From Rhodoferax sediminis (GTDB lineage: Bacteria; Pseudomonadota; Gammaproteobacteria; Burkholderiales; Burkholderiaceae_C), in contig NZ_CP035503.1 in NCBI RefSeq assembly GCF_006970865.1, forward strand, positions 1,191,001 through 1,255,000: DNA of 64,000 bases. The letters run 5' to 3'. Of the stretch, positions 21,401-30,767 are shown piece by piece. The notes below the pieces were generated by a model. That model searched no databases. It had not been told where the DNA came from and was given only the letters and a program-made list of their open reading frames with translations. The first letter of the stretch is position 1; every line of letters starts with the position of its first letter. The position numbers were made by a program, and so were the translations under genes.

Positions 21401-24191
21401 CGAAGGCGATGCGAAAACCAGGCCGGCCGTTACGGCGATCCACGTCTTGCGCGCCGACGAGCTCTCCAGCGATGAGCAGAGCACGCTGGAAGTCCTGGCG
21501 CGGGTGCGGCTGCGCGCCGACGGGCGGCCGCTGGCGCACCATGTGCAGGAATGGGCCGATCTGCATGAACAGGCCTTCGAGGAACGATACGACGCTTCGA
21601 TCTCGGCGCTGGCTCTCGCCTGGGGCGCTGACGCCGCAACTCCTGCACCGGCGGGTGAGTTTGTTGCGGCCACGGGTGAATTCCGTTTCGACGTCGGTGC
21701 CGGTTCGCGGCCGGCGCGGCCATGGATCAATGTGCTGGCCAACTCGTCTTTCGGCGCCCAGCTCTCGGAAGCCGGTGGCGGCTATACCTGGGCCGTGAAC
21801 AGCCGCTTGAACCAGCTCACCGCGTGGTCGAACGATCCAGTGGCCGACCCACCAGCCGAATGGTTCTTGCTGCAGGACCGCAAGACCATGGAGGTATGGA
21901 GCGTCGCACCCTCCGCCTGGGGCGACGGCGCCGTGGACTATCGCGTCTCGCATGGACAGGGCTATAGCGTCATCAGCCACCGCCGTGCAGAACTGGAGGT
22001 CACGGCAACCTGGTGTGTCGATGCGAAAACCTGTGTCAAGCAGGTGCAGTTGCGGCTCATCAACCATGGCGCGAAAACGCTGCACCTGCGGGTAATCGGT
22101 ATTGCCGAATGGATGATGGGGGCGACCCGGTCTGACCGCAGCACCGTGCTGACCGCGTTGCATCGCCAGCGCCTGCCTGTGGTGCAGCCGCCGGGCGTTG
22201 AATCCGACAGCGGGCGCGAGCGAAAACTCACCGCTCTGCTGTGCACGCAGCGCGAGCGCGCGGCGGGGTTCGGCGATGGCACGGCCTTCCTGGGCATCGC
22301 GGGCGCTGCGGACGAGCCCGAAGACTGGACTTGCGACCGGCGCGAGTGTTTCGATGCGCGCGGGCGGTTGGTGCTGCCGGATCACTTCGGCCAGCGCAGC
22401 GGTGCCGGGCTCGACCCGTGTGCGGCCCTGTCAACACGCGTTGCGCTGGCCGCTGGCGAGTCGGTGGAGCGGGTATTCCTGCTGGGCTATGCCGACAGCG
22501 CGAACGCTGCCCGGCAACTCGCGACTGTGGCAGCGGCAACGCCGGCCGCGCAGCGCGTGCAGCAGGTCCGCAGCAGCTGGGATCAATTGCTGGGCGCTAC
22601 CGTGGTGAAGACCCCCGACCCCTTGTTCGACGCCATGGTCAATCGCTGGCTGCTGTACCAGACGGTGTCGTGCCGCTTGTGGGCCAAGGCCGGCTTTTAC
22701 CAGGCGGGCGGCGCCACCGGTTTTCGCGACCAGCTGCAGGACACGATGGCGCTGGCGTGGGCCGCCCCCGCCATGCTGCGCCAGCAGATCGTCCTGTGCG
22801 CGTCACGCCAGTTCACCGAGGGCGATGTGCAGCATTGGTGGCACGCACCGCTCGGCGCGGGCGTGCGCACGCATTTCTCTGACGACCTGTTGTGGCTGCC
22901 CCACGCCTGCGTGCACTACCTGCGCGCCACCGGCGACGCCGCCCTGCTCGATCAGAGCGTGCCGTTCATCGAAGGAGCGCCCATTCCCGAGGGCGCCGAG
23001 GATGCGTATGACACGCCTGCCGTCAGCAGCCAGCAGGCTTCGGTCTACGAGCATGGCGCGCGGGCCATCGACCGCAGCCTGCGTGTGGGCGCGCACGGCT
23101 TGCCGTTGATGGGCAGCGGTGACTGGAACGATGGCATGAACCGGGTCGGCGCGCAGGGACGCGGCGAGTCCGTGTGGCTAGGCTGGTTCCTGTGTCAGCT
23201 GGTCGATGGGTTCGCGCCGCTGGCGCGCGCGCGTGGCGACGAGGCGCGTGCGTTGCGCTGGGAGAGGGCCGCGCTAGGCTGGAAAAGCGCCTTGATCGGC
23301 CCCGCGTGGGATGGGCAATGGTTCAAACGTGCCTTTTTCGACGACGGGCAGGCGCTGGGTTCACACGCCAACCCGGAAGCGCGCATCGACTTGATCGCGC
23401 AGGCCTGGGCGGTCCTCTCCAGGGCTGCGCCAGCCGACTTGCAGCGCGCGGCGCTGGCGGCGATGGAGGATCACCTGGTAGATCATGAAGCGGGCCTGAT
23501 CAGGCTGCTGGATCCCCCGCTGGTTCATGCGGTCCCGAGTGCCGGCTACATCCAGGCCTATCCGCCGGGCGTGCGCGAAAACGGCGGCCAATACTCGCAC
23601 GCCGGCGTCTGGGCGTTGATGGCTCAGGCCGACTACGCCACAACCCTTGCGGGTTCAAGTGGCGGCGGCGACGTCGCCTACCGCTATTTCACCTATCTCA
23701 GCCCGGCGCACCGCGCGCGCCATCCAGCGTACGGGGCGGTCTACGGCATCGAGCCGTATGTAATGGCCGGCGACGTGTACAGCCAGCCGCCCTACGTCGG
23801 ACGCGGTGGCTGGAGCTGGTACACGGGGGCTGCCGCCTGGATGCACCGCGCGGCCATCGAGTCGATTTTCGGACTGCGGCAAGGCGCGCAGGACTTGTGC
23901 TTCACACCTTGTCTGCCCTCGCATTGGCACCAGGCCGAACTGACGCTGGTGCGTGATGGCCGCACCATGCGCTTCATTCTGGTTCATGCCACCGCACCTG
24001 CTGCGCTGGCCGCCACGGCGCAATACGGTGCCCGACTATTGCTTCCCCGGCAGCCGCTGTATTGGCGAGGTCTGGCGCCAGACACCTGCTTCGCGATCCC
24101 GCTGTTGGGCGAGTCCGCGCCCGTGCCGTCCGCTGCCGGCGATGCCGAAGCGGCTGGGCGCCCCTGGCCGGAGGTGGTGGCAGAAGGTTGA
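15471..24191 (+). CDS. ndvB: cyclic beta-1,2-glucan synthase (GT84-glycoamylase-like-GH94)
   Basis: A 2906-residue inner-membrane enzyme of the NdvB/ChvB/Cgs family, which makes cyclic beta-1,2-glucan from UDP-glucose and exposes it for periplasmic delivery. Order: N-terminal region (1-400), two membrane helices (about 408-465), GT84 domain (about 480-790) with LDSDTQLP (Asp633, Asp635) and RWTRGDWQ, further membrane helices (about 820-860 and 946-985), a PF10091 glycoamylase-like domain (about 1000-1510, with WGISESAYAG), and a GH94 phosphorylase-type domain (about 1560-2860) with GSGDWNDGMN (Asp2551, Asp2554) that controls chain length in known homologues. Length matches known synthases (about 2830). 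No break is present. The ribosome site is weak, so coupling to the small upstream frame is possible. Confidence 0.95.
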   Translation: MAQPELLRLIPDAPRALRDILDGTRGPVEPPLRSEIFGAQRFAQHGRSLGETHRAARSSSPAATFFPRLQSNIQTLREAHHYLGVQASTGYDISPAAEWLLDNFHLIEAQLKEIHDGLPRLYFRALPVLLDEPLAGLPRIYGVAWAFVAHTDGAFDEDLLTQFLCAYQETRDLNLSEMWALPTTLRVVLVENLRRLAERVATNKAAREVANLCCDHIERYTLHALDQLLDLLNRRGVGRVFLAQMAQRLQDHHTTNHVGYREWLHSALPDMAAAQAQQSADQAADNLSVSNAVRSLRSIGDADWPDIVARTSTLMRLMLTSAVFEAESTITRDQTLHGIELLARRTGRSETSVAQTLLDLMRAADVTHGDAAMPRHWLSGTGRPALVAALGLHERMAVRRRALARCAALPVYLGSLLLGSVGVVAWMLLRHHGVISAGGAPLEWALFGAVLMMFPASEAVVAVINRLISESVRPQRLPRLALSNGIPPEHRVMVVIPAMLTTAASSRDLVRRLELHYLANPERHAQFALLTDWADADASHLASDDALLAGAVLQVRALNARYPGDASDAPRFIVLHRERHFSKTEQCWIGWERKRGKLELLITGLIEDSSAAFLDLGEDSRVAAGTQYVVTLDSDTQLPPGRLRELVGVAAHQHNQPRLDAGGRVVVAGYGILQPRIVTPLPAPSNVTLYHWLFAGRCGIDPYSAATSEVYQDLFSEGTFTGKGLLNVRAMHAVLSGRLPEGRVLSHDLLEGSLARCAAVTDITVIEDAPFHADVAASRVHRWTRGDWQLLPFLLHPMRYPLRAINRWKMFDNLRRSLVAPVSLALLLLALAGVVVSPWAALALVMAAFSAGPLMGAIAGLSPTRDDLAKRHFYRQAGADLARAFLGGVWHLIQLLQESLMAVDAIGRALYRMTISHRRLLQWTTAAAAQSAAKTGLAALTRQHWRAPVAALLLFGGLHAANTPYPLLALTLCVLWAASAPWTWWVSRERPARQDAALPARDQAYLEGIARDTWRFFERSVGPGDNHLPPDNVQTLPHDLVAHRTSPTNMGLYLLSAACARQFGWIGTQELLERLEATLATLGTLQRYRGHFLNWYDTQTCAPLLPMYVSTVDSGNLSGHLLAVAQACLELALAPHDASAAQRAIRASRQRLAPLLARLPELVPALLGDAALARLLALPEPLAEGQHSAAQMERLLREATDDLARLLPGSAEFTGPAHPTPRDELAWCLGDHLATLRSAWRDIRAHRTTDAATVGAGDTGVRLRALARACEELAWQPDFRFLYHRKRHLLHIGYRVEERQLDASFYDLLASESRLTSLLAIGKGDVPVRHWASLGRLFYAIGTDAGLRSWSGSMFEYLMPTLVLNEPYDSVLREAGHAAVLEQIAFAQARDVPWGISESAYAGRDHTLAYQYAPQGVPRLALRRTPVDELVITPYATALAAQIAPHRACLNFAALQALGARARYGFIEALDFSPARQVNDEVFTPVSTFMAHHQGMSIVALANVLLDGPAQRWGMANAHIEAVASLLHERVPREVSMLHAPPMGPPPQTLQRRALGLLRDVSPGAMAVEPTHVLSNGRYSVSLRANGAGWSRQRGIGITRWRDDALRDAYGSFIYVRQDPQLYPVSITQHPAPDPAAHYSSTYHADRVCFDAVWPEFQAHTTVWVSPEDDIEFRQVELRNLSGRTLDIELMSAFDVTLAEPRADEDHPAFTSLFVRAQWLAAQQALLFERKPRLPTEQGLQAAHFLADTDPQVVSVRVQTDRQYWRGRNHDASQPLASFVTLPAATEGSAQDMTLDTGLDPVCALAVRLRIAPDAKALLTFATAASDNGDTLRAVIDKYRQPSHVRRASLMSATLAGIRLGALHISPRNFAAIQTLTTALVMSLTRPQSSESRSGAAASVCDRRLLWRFGISGDRPLVLVSAGVAQGLGMLRSLAQALSLWSWGGIACDLVIINSEPASYLMELQREIAVLRERHLAEGDAKTRPAVTAIHVLRADELSSDEQSTLEVLARVRLRADGRPLAHHVQEWADLHEQAFEERYDASISALALAWGADAATPAPAGEFVAATGEFRFDVGAGSRPARPWINVLANSSFGAQLSEAGGGYTWAVNSRLNQLTAWSNDPVADPPAEWFLLQDRKTMEVWSVAPSAWGDGAVDYRVSHGQGYSVISHRRAELEVTATWCVDAKTCVKQVQLRLINHGAKTLHLRVIGIAEWMMGATRSDRSTVLTALHRQRLPVVQPPGVESDSGRERKLTALLCTQRERAAGFGDGTAFLGIAGAADEPEDWTCDRRECFDARGRLVLPDHFGQRSGAGLDPCAALSTRVALAAGESVERVFLLGYADSANAARQLATVAAATPAAQRVQQVRSSWDQLLGATVVKTPDPLFDAMVNRWLLYQTVSCRLWAKAGFYQAGGATGFRDQLQDTMALAWAAPAMLRQQIVLCASRQFTEGDVQHWWHAPLGAGVRTHFSDDLLWLPHACVHYLRATGDAALLDQSVPFIEGAPIPEGAEDAYDTPAVSSQQASVYEHGARAIDRSLRVGAHGLPLMGSGDWNDGMNRVGAQGRGESVWLGWFLCQLVDGFAPLARARGDEARALRWERAALGWKSALIGPAWDGQWFKRAFFDDGQALGSHANPEARIDLIAQAWAVLSRAAPADLQRAALAAMEDHLVDHEAGLIRLLDPPLVHAVPSAGYIQAYPPGVRENGGQYSHAGVWALMAQADYATTLAGSSGGGDVAYRYFTYLSPAHRARHPAYGAVYGIEPYVMAGDVYSQPPYVGRGGWSWYTGAAAWMHRAAIESIFGLRQGAQDLCFTPCLPSHWHQAELTLVRDGRTMRFILVHATAPAALAATAQYGARLLLPRQPLYWRGLAPDTCFAIPLLGESAPVPSAAGDAEAAGRPWPEVVAEG

Positions 24192-24251
24192 ACGAGGCGG
24201 TAAGTTGAAGCTGAGCACGTAGGTCGCCCAAATGATTCGGCTCTTGAAAAC

Positions 24252-25612
24252 TCAAGTGCGCAATGGATGACGCCGATTCCACAGCAGCGGCAAGACGCCG
24301 ATCGCGATGCCGCCCAGTCCGACGAAGTTGGTGACCAGATCGAACGTGGGGATGCTGTAGGCCGCGATGAACCACAGAAAGCCCGCACTGCAGGCCGGCC
24401 ACAGCAGCAGGAAAATCAGCTTGCTGCCCGAGCGCAGGGCCTCATGCCGGAAATGCCAGGCGCAGGCGAAGCCCGCCAGCCCATAGTAGAACGCCACCTG
24501 GAAGCCGATGGCGTTGACGGAGTCCTTGATGATCAGGTTGACGCTCGGAAAATACGAGGAGAGAAACAGAAAAACCAGCCCGAAGGACGTGATCACCGCG
24601 GTGGCGACCCACGGCGTGCGCCAGGTCTTGTGCAGCACCGCGTAGCGGGGGTGCAGGCTGCCGTCGCGGCCCTTGGCGTACATGGTGCGGGTGAACTGCA
24701 AAATCGAGGTCTCCAGCGTGCCGACCGTGCTGAGCGCCACGGCGATGATGGCCAGGTAGTTCCACGGCTTGGGGAACAGGCGCCCGGCAATTGCAAATAC
24801 GACGTTGGTGCTTGACTGCTGGATCTCCTGGTCGGTCAGCACCAGCAGGGTAACGGCCGCGAACGCGATGAACAGCGCCAGCACGATCACCATCGCCAGC
24901 AGGGCGCCGCGGCCCGGCGCGTGGGAGGAGTCGCGCGTTTCCTCGGTCAGGTTGACCGTGACGTCCCAACCCCAGAAAAAGAACAGCGCGGTCAGCGCCC
25001 CGGTGGCGAACAGCCGGGGGTGAAGGCGAACGGGGAGAACCAGGCCAGTGACAACGCATGGGCCGGCCGCGCGCCGTACTGGAGCAGCGCGGCGATGATC
25101 ACGGCCACCAGCACGCCGACTTCGATCACGGTCATCACCACCTGGGTATAGCTGGTGGGCTTGATGCCCTTGACGATGACCGCACTCACCGCCAGGAGCC
25201 ACGCGGCCGCGACGAAGGTCACGGCCGCCGGGTTGCTGGCCAGCGCCGGATCAAACAGCACCAGCGTGGCGGTGGCGGCGGGAATGGTGCCCGACACCAT
25301 GAAGACCGCTGAGGCCACCAGGAGCGCCCAACCCGCGAAGAAGCCCAGCGTCGGGTTGAAAATGGCGCCCACCCACGCGTAGCAGGCACCGGCATTGGGG
25401 CTCAGGCGATTCAGGTGCAGGTAGGCAATCGTCACCCCGAACATGATCAGGCCGCAAAACAGCAGGCTGGCCGGCGACTGGATCCCGACCGCGGCGATCA
25501 GGGTTGCGGTGGTCGCCGCGATACTGAACGCGGGAGCGGTACCCGCCACCCCCATGATGACGGATTCACCCAGTCCCAGGGCGCCCGCTTCCAGCCTGAC
25601 TTGATCGTTCAC
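24252..25612 (-). pseudogene. APC-family amino acid permease, split by a frameshift
   Basis: Two minus-strand frames together give one APC superfamily permease. The N-terminal half (from about GTG 25612) has GLGESVIMGVAGTAPAFSIA and NAGACYAWVGA. The C-terminal half has FFFWGWDVTVNLTEETRD and about six more helices. They meet at a run of five G (25016-25020). One extra base there would join TP-R-LFATGALTALF into a continuous protein of about 450 residues. This is either a true null mutation or a one-base error in the assembly. Substrate cannot be told from sequence. The upstream DUF3047 gene is also broken. Confidence 0.8.
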
Positions 25613-25661
25613 GCTCGCGCCGAGAAGGACAATTTCCCGGATGCCGGGTTCAACATCTGGC

Positions 25662-26401
25662 CTAGGGTACCCAATGCAGATCGCGCACGTACCCCAAGCT
25701 CTGGCCCTGCGTGTTGTCGGCGTCCGCGCCCACCAGCACGCCGGCGACGGGCGGCACATCCGGCTCCTCATCACCAAACAGCTTCATGAAGTCCTGCGCC
25801 ACGTTACGTGTTTCCGCGGTCCACACCGCGAGCGGCGTCTCGGGACCCTGCAGCACGATGTAGCGCAGGCGATTCGTGAAGGCGTTTTTGCCCGCAGTGC
25901 CCGCCGGGTATTTGCTGTCCCACAGGTAGCACAGGGTGGCCGCCGGCAGGTTCTGGCCGGTGCTCGACCGCTCGACGCGCAGCACGGTGCGCTCCAGCGC
26001 CGGCACGCGCTCCAGCGGCTCATCGAACAGGACACAGACCTTCAGCGCGGAATCATCGCCGGCCCTGGTGTGGATGTCCGTGTTCTTCAAAGGCTGATCG
26101 AGGCGCCAGCGCCACGCCAGTTGTCCGGGCAACGCCCCCCCCCGCTCAACTCGTCCACCAGATTGCCGTACGAGCGGTCGGTGCGAATGCGCAGGGCGCG
26201 CTCGCCATCGAGCGTCACCACATCGAACTGCGTGACCGGCTTTTGGGTATTCCTTTGGGGAAAACCAAGGATCTGCCATGGTGCGGGGGGCTTGTCGCTG
26301 GTACCCCCGGTAATACTGGCCAGCGGGCTCAAGGTCTGCGCCGATCCCGCGCCGCCCCAGGCCAGCAGTAAAAATAAACAGACCATCTGACGGTACAACA
26401 T
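25662..26401 (-). pseudogene. DUF3047 family secreted protein, split at a C9 tract
   Basis: Frames 26401-26087 and 26279-25662 together encode one DUF3047 protein with a signal peptide (MLYRQMVCLFLLLAWGGAGS, then AQ). The N-terminal part ends in SYGNLVDEL, the C-terminal part resumes GQLAWRWRLDQPL, then DDSALKVCVLFD and TLCYLWDSKYP, all typical of the family. The break falls in nine consecutive C on the plus strand (26135-26143); ten or seven would restore the frame. Function of the family is unknown; it is probably periplasmic. It ends 50 bases before the permease remnant and may have been co-transcribed with it. Confidence 0.8.
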
Positions 26402-26525
26402 GATTCAGCTCCGTTTCCAGTCGTGAAACCTTGCCACCCAGGCCAGCAACTCTTGCGGCATGTGGGCGCGCCTTAATTTCCCACTATGGATGGTACCGGG
26501 TGGTTTGGTCAAACCCCGCCCGTGC

Positions 26526-27158
26526 TTATCGCCCATACGCCGACGACACCAGTTCGAGGCCCAGGGCCATCATCACGCCACCGGCGGCATGGTCCATCCA
26601 TCCCTTGTAGTGCAGATATGTGTTGCGGGGCCGTTCCGACGCCAGGGCCAGCGCCACCAGGGTGTACCAGCCCGTCTCAATGACGAAGACAATCGCCACC
26701 AGCGTCAGGTTGAACGCCAGCGAAGGCGCCGGTGGCAGGAAAGCGGCAAACACGCTGGCGTAGACGATGGCGGTTTTCGGATTGCTGATCTGGGTGGCAA
26801 AGCCCAGCAGCAGCGATCGGCGTTTGTTCTTGCCCGCGCCATCCGCCAGGCCCGTGATGTTGAGCGCTTGCCGGGCGGACCGCCAGATGCGCAGCCCGAG
26901 CCAGGCCAGGTACAGGCCGCCCGCCACCTTCAGCGCCAGATACACCAGCGGCACCGCGAGCATCAGCGCATTCAGCCCGAGCAGGGCCGCACCGGCAAAC
27001 AGCACGCCGCCGCCGCCCATGCCCACAGCGGCGGCCACGCCTTCCGAGCGCGAGGTCGCCACCGCCGTGCGCGCCACCATGACGAAGCTGGGGCCCGGAC
27101 TGACGACACCCACCGAGAGGGCTCCGATGAGCCCGAGAAGAGCGGGAAGATTTTGCAT
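26526..27158 (-). CDS. LysE/RhtB-family amino acid exporter
   Basis: A 210-residue inner-membrane protein with about six hydrophobic segments and the family opening GALSVGVVSPGPSFVMVART. A loop with FATQISNPKTAIVYASVF follows, as in LysE/RhtB exporters, which expel amino acids or similar solutes. The open frame continues upstream, but ATG 27158 gives the standard N terminus MQNLPALLGLIG. It lies seven bases after the stop of the hydrolase gene on the same strand, so the two are likely co-transcribed. The exported substrate is not predictable. Confidence 0.9.
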   Translation of the reverse strand: MQNLPALLGLIGALSVGVVSPGPSFVMVARTAVATSRSEGVAAAVGMGGGGVLFAGAALLGLNALMLAVPLVYLALKVAGGLYLAWLGLRIWRSARQALNITGLADGAGKNKRRSLLLGFATQISNPKTAIVYASVFAAFLPPAPSLAFNLTLVAIVFVIETGWYTLVALALASERPRNTYLHYKGWMDHAAGGVMMALGLELVSSAYGR

Positions 27159-27165
27159 AAGCGAA

Positions 27166-28107
27166 TCAGCCCCGGAAGGCGCGTCGCAACTCGGCCGCGC
27201 ACAGCGCCACGGCCGAGTTCGCCTCGTCAAGCGCCTTTCCCATGAGGATAAAACCGTGAATCTGACGCTCGAAACACACTTGAGTGACACGATTCCCGCC
27301 CTCGCTCAAACGCTGCGCGTACTGCAAACCCTCGTCACGCAACGGGTCGTAGCCTGCGGTCAGCACCAGCGCTGGCGGCAGGCGGGTGAGGTCCTGGCTC
27401 AGCAGGGGTGACGCGCGATCGCTCAGCTTGTCTTGCGCCGTCCTGAAGTAGTGCCCGAGGTAGTACGCCATCGAGTCGGTGGTGAGTAAATAGCCCTGGC
27501 CATTGGTCTGGTGCGATGGCGCGCTGCAACGCGCGTCGGTGGCCGGGTAAATCAGCAGCTGAAACACGATTGGCGGGGCACCCGCATTTCGTGCCAGCAG
27601 CGACACGACGGCCGCCAGATTGCCGCCGGCGCTGTCGCCGCCAACCGCCAGGCGCGTGGCATCGAGGTGCAGTTCGGGTGCGTTGTCCGCCACCCAGCGG
27701 GTGGCGGCAAGGCAGTCGTCCACCGCGCAGGGGAATGGATGCTCGGGTGCCAGCCGGTAGTCCACCGCGACCACCGCGCAACCGGCTCCGTTGGCGAGTT
27801 CGCGGCACAGCACATCGTGCGTGTCCAGATCGCCAATGACAAAACCGCCGCCATGGAAGTAAACGAGGACAGGCAGCAGCGCGGCCTGCGGCGCACCGGC
27901 GGGGCGATACAGGCGCAGCGGGATCGATCCGTGCGGACCCTGTGCCTGCAGCTCGCACACCAGGGACACGGCAGGCGGCGCCGGCTGGGTGAAGCTGCGG
28001 CGGTCGCGGTACAACGCGCGCGCGTCAAGCGGGGACAGTGTATGGGTCGGGGGCAGGCCCGACTTTTCGATGAGATCGAGCAAGGTACGAACCTGAGGAT
28101 GCAGCAT
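27166..28107 (-). CDS. alpha/beta hydrolase, HSL-type lipase/esterase
   Basis: A 313-residue cytosolic esterase of the hormone-sensitive-lipase (bacterial family IV) group. The oxyanion motif HGGGFVIGDLDTHD, the nucleophile elbow GGDSAGGNLA with catalytic Ser, the acid region TAGYDPLRDEG, and the catalytic His in QIHGFILMG are all present. Length is typical. It precedes the LysE-type exporter by seven bases and follows the DUF3297 gene by 26 bases on the same strand. Substrate is likely a short-chain ester; the natural one is unknown. Confidence 0.92.
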   Translation of the reverse strand: MLHPQVRTLLDLIEKSGLPPTHTLSPLDARALYRDRRSFTQPAPPAVSLVCELQAQGPHGSIPLRLYRPAGAPQAALLPVLVYFHGGGFVIGDLDTHDVLCRELANGAGCAVVAVDYRLAPEHPFPCAVDDCLAATRWVADNAPELHLDATRLAVGGDSAGGNLAAVVSLLARNAGAPPIVFQLLIYPATDARCSAPSHQTNGQGYLLTTDSMAYYLGHYFRTAQDKLSDRASPLLSQDLTRLPPALVLTAGYDPLRDEGLQYAQRLSEGGNRVTQVCFERQIHGFILMGKALDEANSAVALCAAELRRAFRG

Positions 28108-28133
28108 GTTGATTTCCGTGCAAGCTGATGGAT

Positions 28134-28382
28134 TCAGCGATAAAACGCTTCGACCTTGCCCTTGAGCTTGATCAACAGCGGATGGCCCTTGCGGTCCAGC
28201 GTCTTGCCGGCGGGCACCTTGATCCAGCCTTCGCTGATGCAGTATTCCTCGACATCCTGACGCTCCTTGTCATTCAATCGAATGCCAACGTCGTGTTCGA
28301 ACACAGCAGCGACGTGATGCGGGCTGCGTGGGTCAATGGACAGCCGGTCGGGCAGAGGGGGCAGTTGAGTTGTTCCGTTCAT
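28134..28382 (-). CDS. DUF3297 family protein
   Basis: An 82-residue protein with the highly conserved family sequence LPDRLSIDPRSPHHV, then FEHDVGIRLNDKE, SEGWIKVPAGKT and LIKLKGKVEAFY. The family is widespread in proteobacteria, cytosolic and uncharacterised. The start ATG at 28382 is preceded by an A-rich leader (nine A, then GGCG) on the coding strand. It may head a short operon with the hydrolase and LysE genes. Confidence 0.92.
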   Translation of the reverse strand: MNGTTQLPPLPDRLSIDPRSPHHVAAVFEHDVGIRLNDKERQDVEEYCISEGWIKVPAGKTLDRKGHPLLIKLKGKVEAFYR

Positions 28383-28722
28383 AAGTATCGCCTTTTTTTT
28401 TGATTTTCGCTCACTTTACGCCAGCCGGTGCTGCGGGTACCGCAGTGGACGGCGCACCGCTCGCGCTGGGCGGGCTGGGCCCGCAATGGGCCATCTACGA
28501 GGCCGATACGCTCGCTGCATTCAAGGACAGGCTCCTCAAGGAGGAGCGATTCGCCCTGTGCCCCCGGAGGCGGTACAGCATCGAGTTCAGGCGCTGCTGA
28601 CCGCTGGCGTGAAGGCATACCTTTCTCAATGAGGTTGGGCGCCTCATCATTGGGTTGCGGCGGCTATTCGGGCAGGCTCTGTCGTTTCGAGGTGCGTTTG
28701 CGCGCCTGGCCGATCGCGGGCA
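28383..28722. other. intergenic region between DUF3297 and histidine kinase genes
   Basis: A 340-base region with no convincing gene. It holds nine T at 28393-28401, just upstream of the DUF3297 start, and probably that gene's promoter. A 66-codon plus-strand frame at 28400-28600 has protein-like composition but no ribosome site or recognised homologue. Confidence 0.4.
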
Positions 28723-30767
28723 TCAGTTCACCCTCAAGGCGGTGGCCGCCACGGGAATACTCACCTCCAGCGTCGTGCCGCTGCCGGGCTGGCTGTCGAT
28801 GTGCAGCACCCCGCCGAGCGCGCGCACACGCTCGTGCATGCCCAGCAGGCCGAATGAGCCCGGCTTGCGGCGATCACTCGCGCTGATGCCGCTGCCGCTG
28901 CCGTTGTCCCGGATACTCAGCACCAGCCGGCCGGGCGCCGCACTGCTCGTGAGCCGCACCTGCACGGTGCTCGCCTGCGCGTGTTTGGCCACATTGGTGA
29001 GCGCCTCCTGCGCCACGCGGTACAGGCAGCTCGCCACGGCGGGCGATTCCAGCTCGGGCTGGCCGGCCTCGCCCTGGACCTCTACACCCTGGACCTCCAG
29101 ATAGCAGGCGATGCCGGTGCGCTGGCTGAACTGGCCTGTCAGCACCTCCAGGGCCGGCACGAGACCGAGGTCGTCGAGGACCTGCGGGCGCAGATCGCTG
29201 ACGATGCGACGCGTCGAGTCGATGGCCGCCGAAGTGAGGCGGATGGCCTCGGCCAGCAGCGGTGCCGCGCGGGCCGGCGCCTGCGCCAGATGCTCGCCGA
29301 TCGCCACCAGGTACATCTTGAGCCCCGCCAGCGTCTGCTGCAGATCGTCGTGCAGCTCACGCGCGATGCGCTTGCGCTCGTTGTCCTGAACACTGTCCTG
29401 CGCCGCCACCAGGCGCTGCAGGTCGGCGTGCGAGCGTTTGAGCGCGTGCTGTGCTTGCTGGAGTTCGGTGACGTCGTGCAGGATGACGACGATCGAGGTC
29501 TGGCCTGCGATCGTGACCGGCGCCGCCGTTGCCTGCACCAGACGGACCGCGCCGTTGGCGCGCCGGATCTTCATGGCCGTCAAAGGGGGGGGGTGGTGCC
29601 GCCCTGCATTGCCAGCAGGCGCTGCTTGACTTGGTCGAGCGAGTCGGGATGAATGAAGTCCAGCGGCGATCGCCCGAGCAGGTTCGCCTCGCCGGTGCCG
29701 ACCAGGCGCTGCGCGGCTTCGTTGGCAAAGCTGATCCGGGTGCTGCTGCCGCGGCCGCTGTAGACGAACACCCCGACGGGCAGCAGCATCAGCAGACGCC
29801 GCAGGCGTTCTTCGCTCTCGCGCAGCGCGGCCTCGGCGCTGCGGCGCTCGGTGATGTCGCGCAGGATCGCGGTGTACAGCCGCCGTCCACCGACACTCAA
29901 GTGCGAAATCGCAGCATCGATCGGAAACTCCTGGCCGTCAGTGCGCAAGCCCATCACATCCCGCGCCTCCCCCATGTGGCGCGCTTGGGCCTGCGTGTCG
30001 CCAAAGGCCTGCACCTCGCGCCGGTGCATCTGCCGCTGGCGCTCGGGGATCAAGCGCTCGAGCGGCGCGCCGATCAACGCGCCCGGCGTGCAGCGGAACA
30101 TGTGCGCGGCAGCGGCATTGGCCATCACGATGGTCTGGGACTCGTCTGCGGTGATGATCGCGTCGGTGGCCGAGTCGAATATCCCGCGCAGCCGGGCTTC
30201 GCTCAGGCTCAGGGCCTCGGAAACTTGCGTGAGCTCATCAATGTTGGTCAAGGTCAGGCGCACGGTCAGTGTCTTGTCTTCCGTCATGACTCGCTTGCCG
30301 TTGACGCGAAAATGAGCGGGGCCCTCAACGTGCGGTTTCAGCAGCAGGTTGAACGTAGCCTCCTCCACATGCCGCAGCAACCGCGCAAAGGTACGGTGCA
30401 TCAGATCGCGGTGCTCAGGAACCACCAACCGGTCAAACCGGCGTTGCAGCAATTGGCGGCGATCGAGCCCGAGCAGCGACGCGGCGGTGAGGTTCGATTG
30501 CGTAATGACGCCTGCATCATTCAGGGTGAGATAGCCGACTGGTGCAAACTCGTAAAGGTCGAGGTAACGGTCGCGCGATTCTTCCAGCGCCAATTGCGTG
30601 CGGCGCAACTCCTCATTCTGCATTTCAAGCTCAATCTGATGCACCTGGAGTTCATGCATCAGGGCATCTTGGGTCGACGCGGATTTGCCTTTCGCAGCAA
30701 GCACTTCCTCTGCTCGATTGCGCAATGGGGCAGCATCATCGAACTTGTTGGCCATCTTGTTGCTCAC
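28723..30767 (-). pseudogene. PAS-domain sensor histidine kinase (NarL-type, HisKA_3), split at a G9 tract
   Basis: Two minus-strand frames (30767-29580 and 29583-28723) give one cytosolic sensor kinase of about 680 residues. At least two clear PAS domains (YLDLYEFAPVGYLTLND..., ATDAIITADESQTIVMAN...) and a third after ESEERLRRLL precede a HisKA_3 segment ERKRIARELHDDLQQ with the phospho-His, then a HATPase domain with NVAKHA, IRDNGSG and GLLGMHERV. The frames meet at nine G (29585-29593); ten or seven would restore reading through GGTTPPLTAMKI. The 5' end overlaps the CheB-CheR gene by 32 bases, so they are an operon. No response regulator is adjacent. Confidence 0.82.

Noticed and set aside
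20076..22385. A 769-codon minus-strand frame within the glucan synthase gene
   Set aside because: It is a GC-bias shadow of the well-supported plus-strand gene, is Arg/His/Gln-rich and shows no family motif.
28400..28600. A 66-codon plus-strand frame in the gap before the kinase remnant
   Set aside because: Composition is protein-like but there is no ribosome site, no homologue I recognise, and it begins in the T9 tract.
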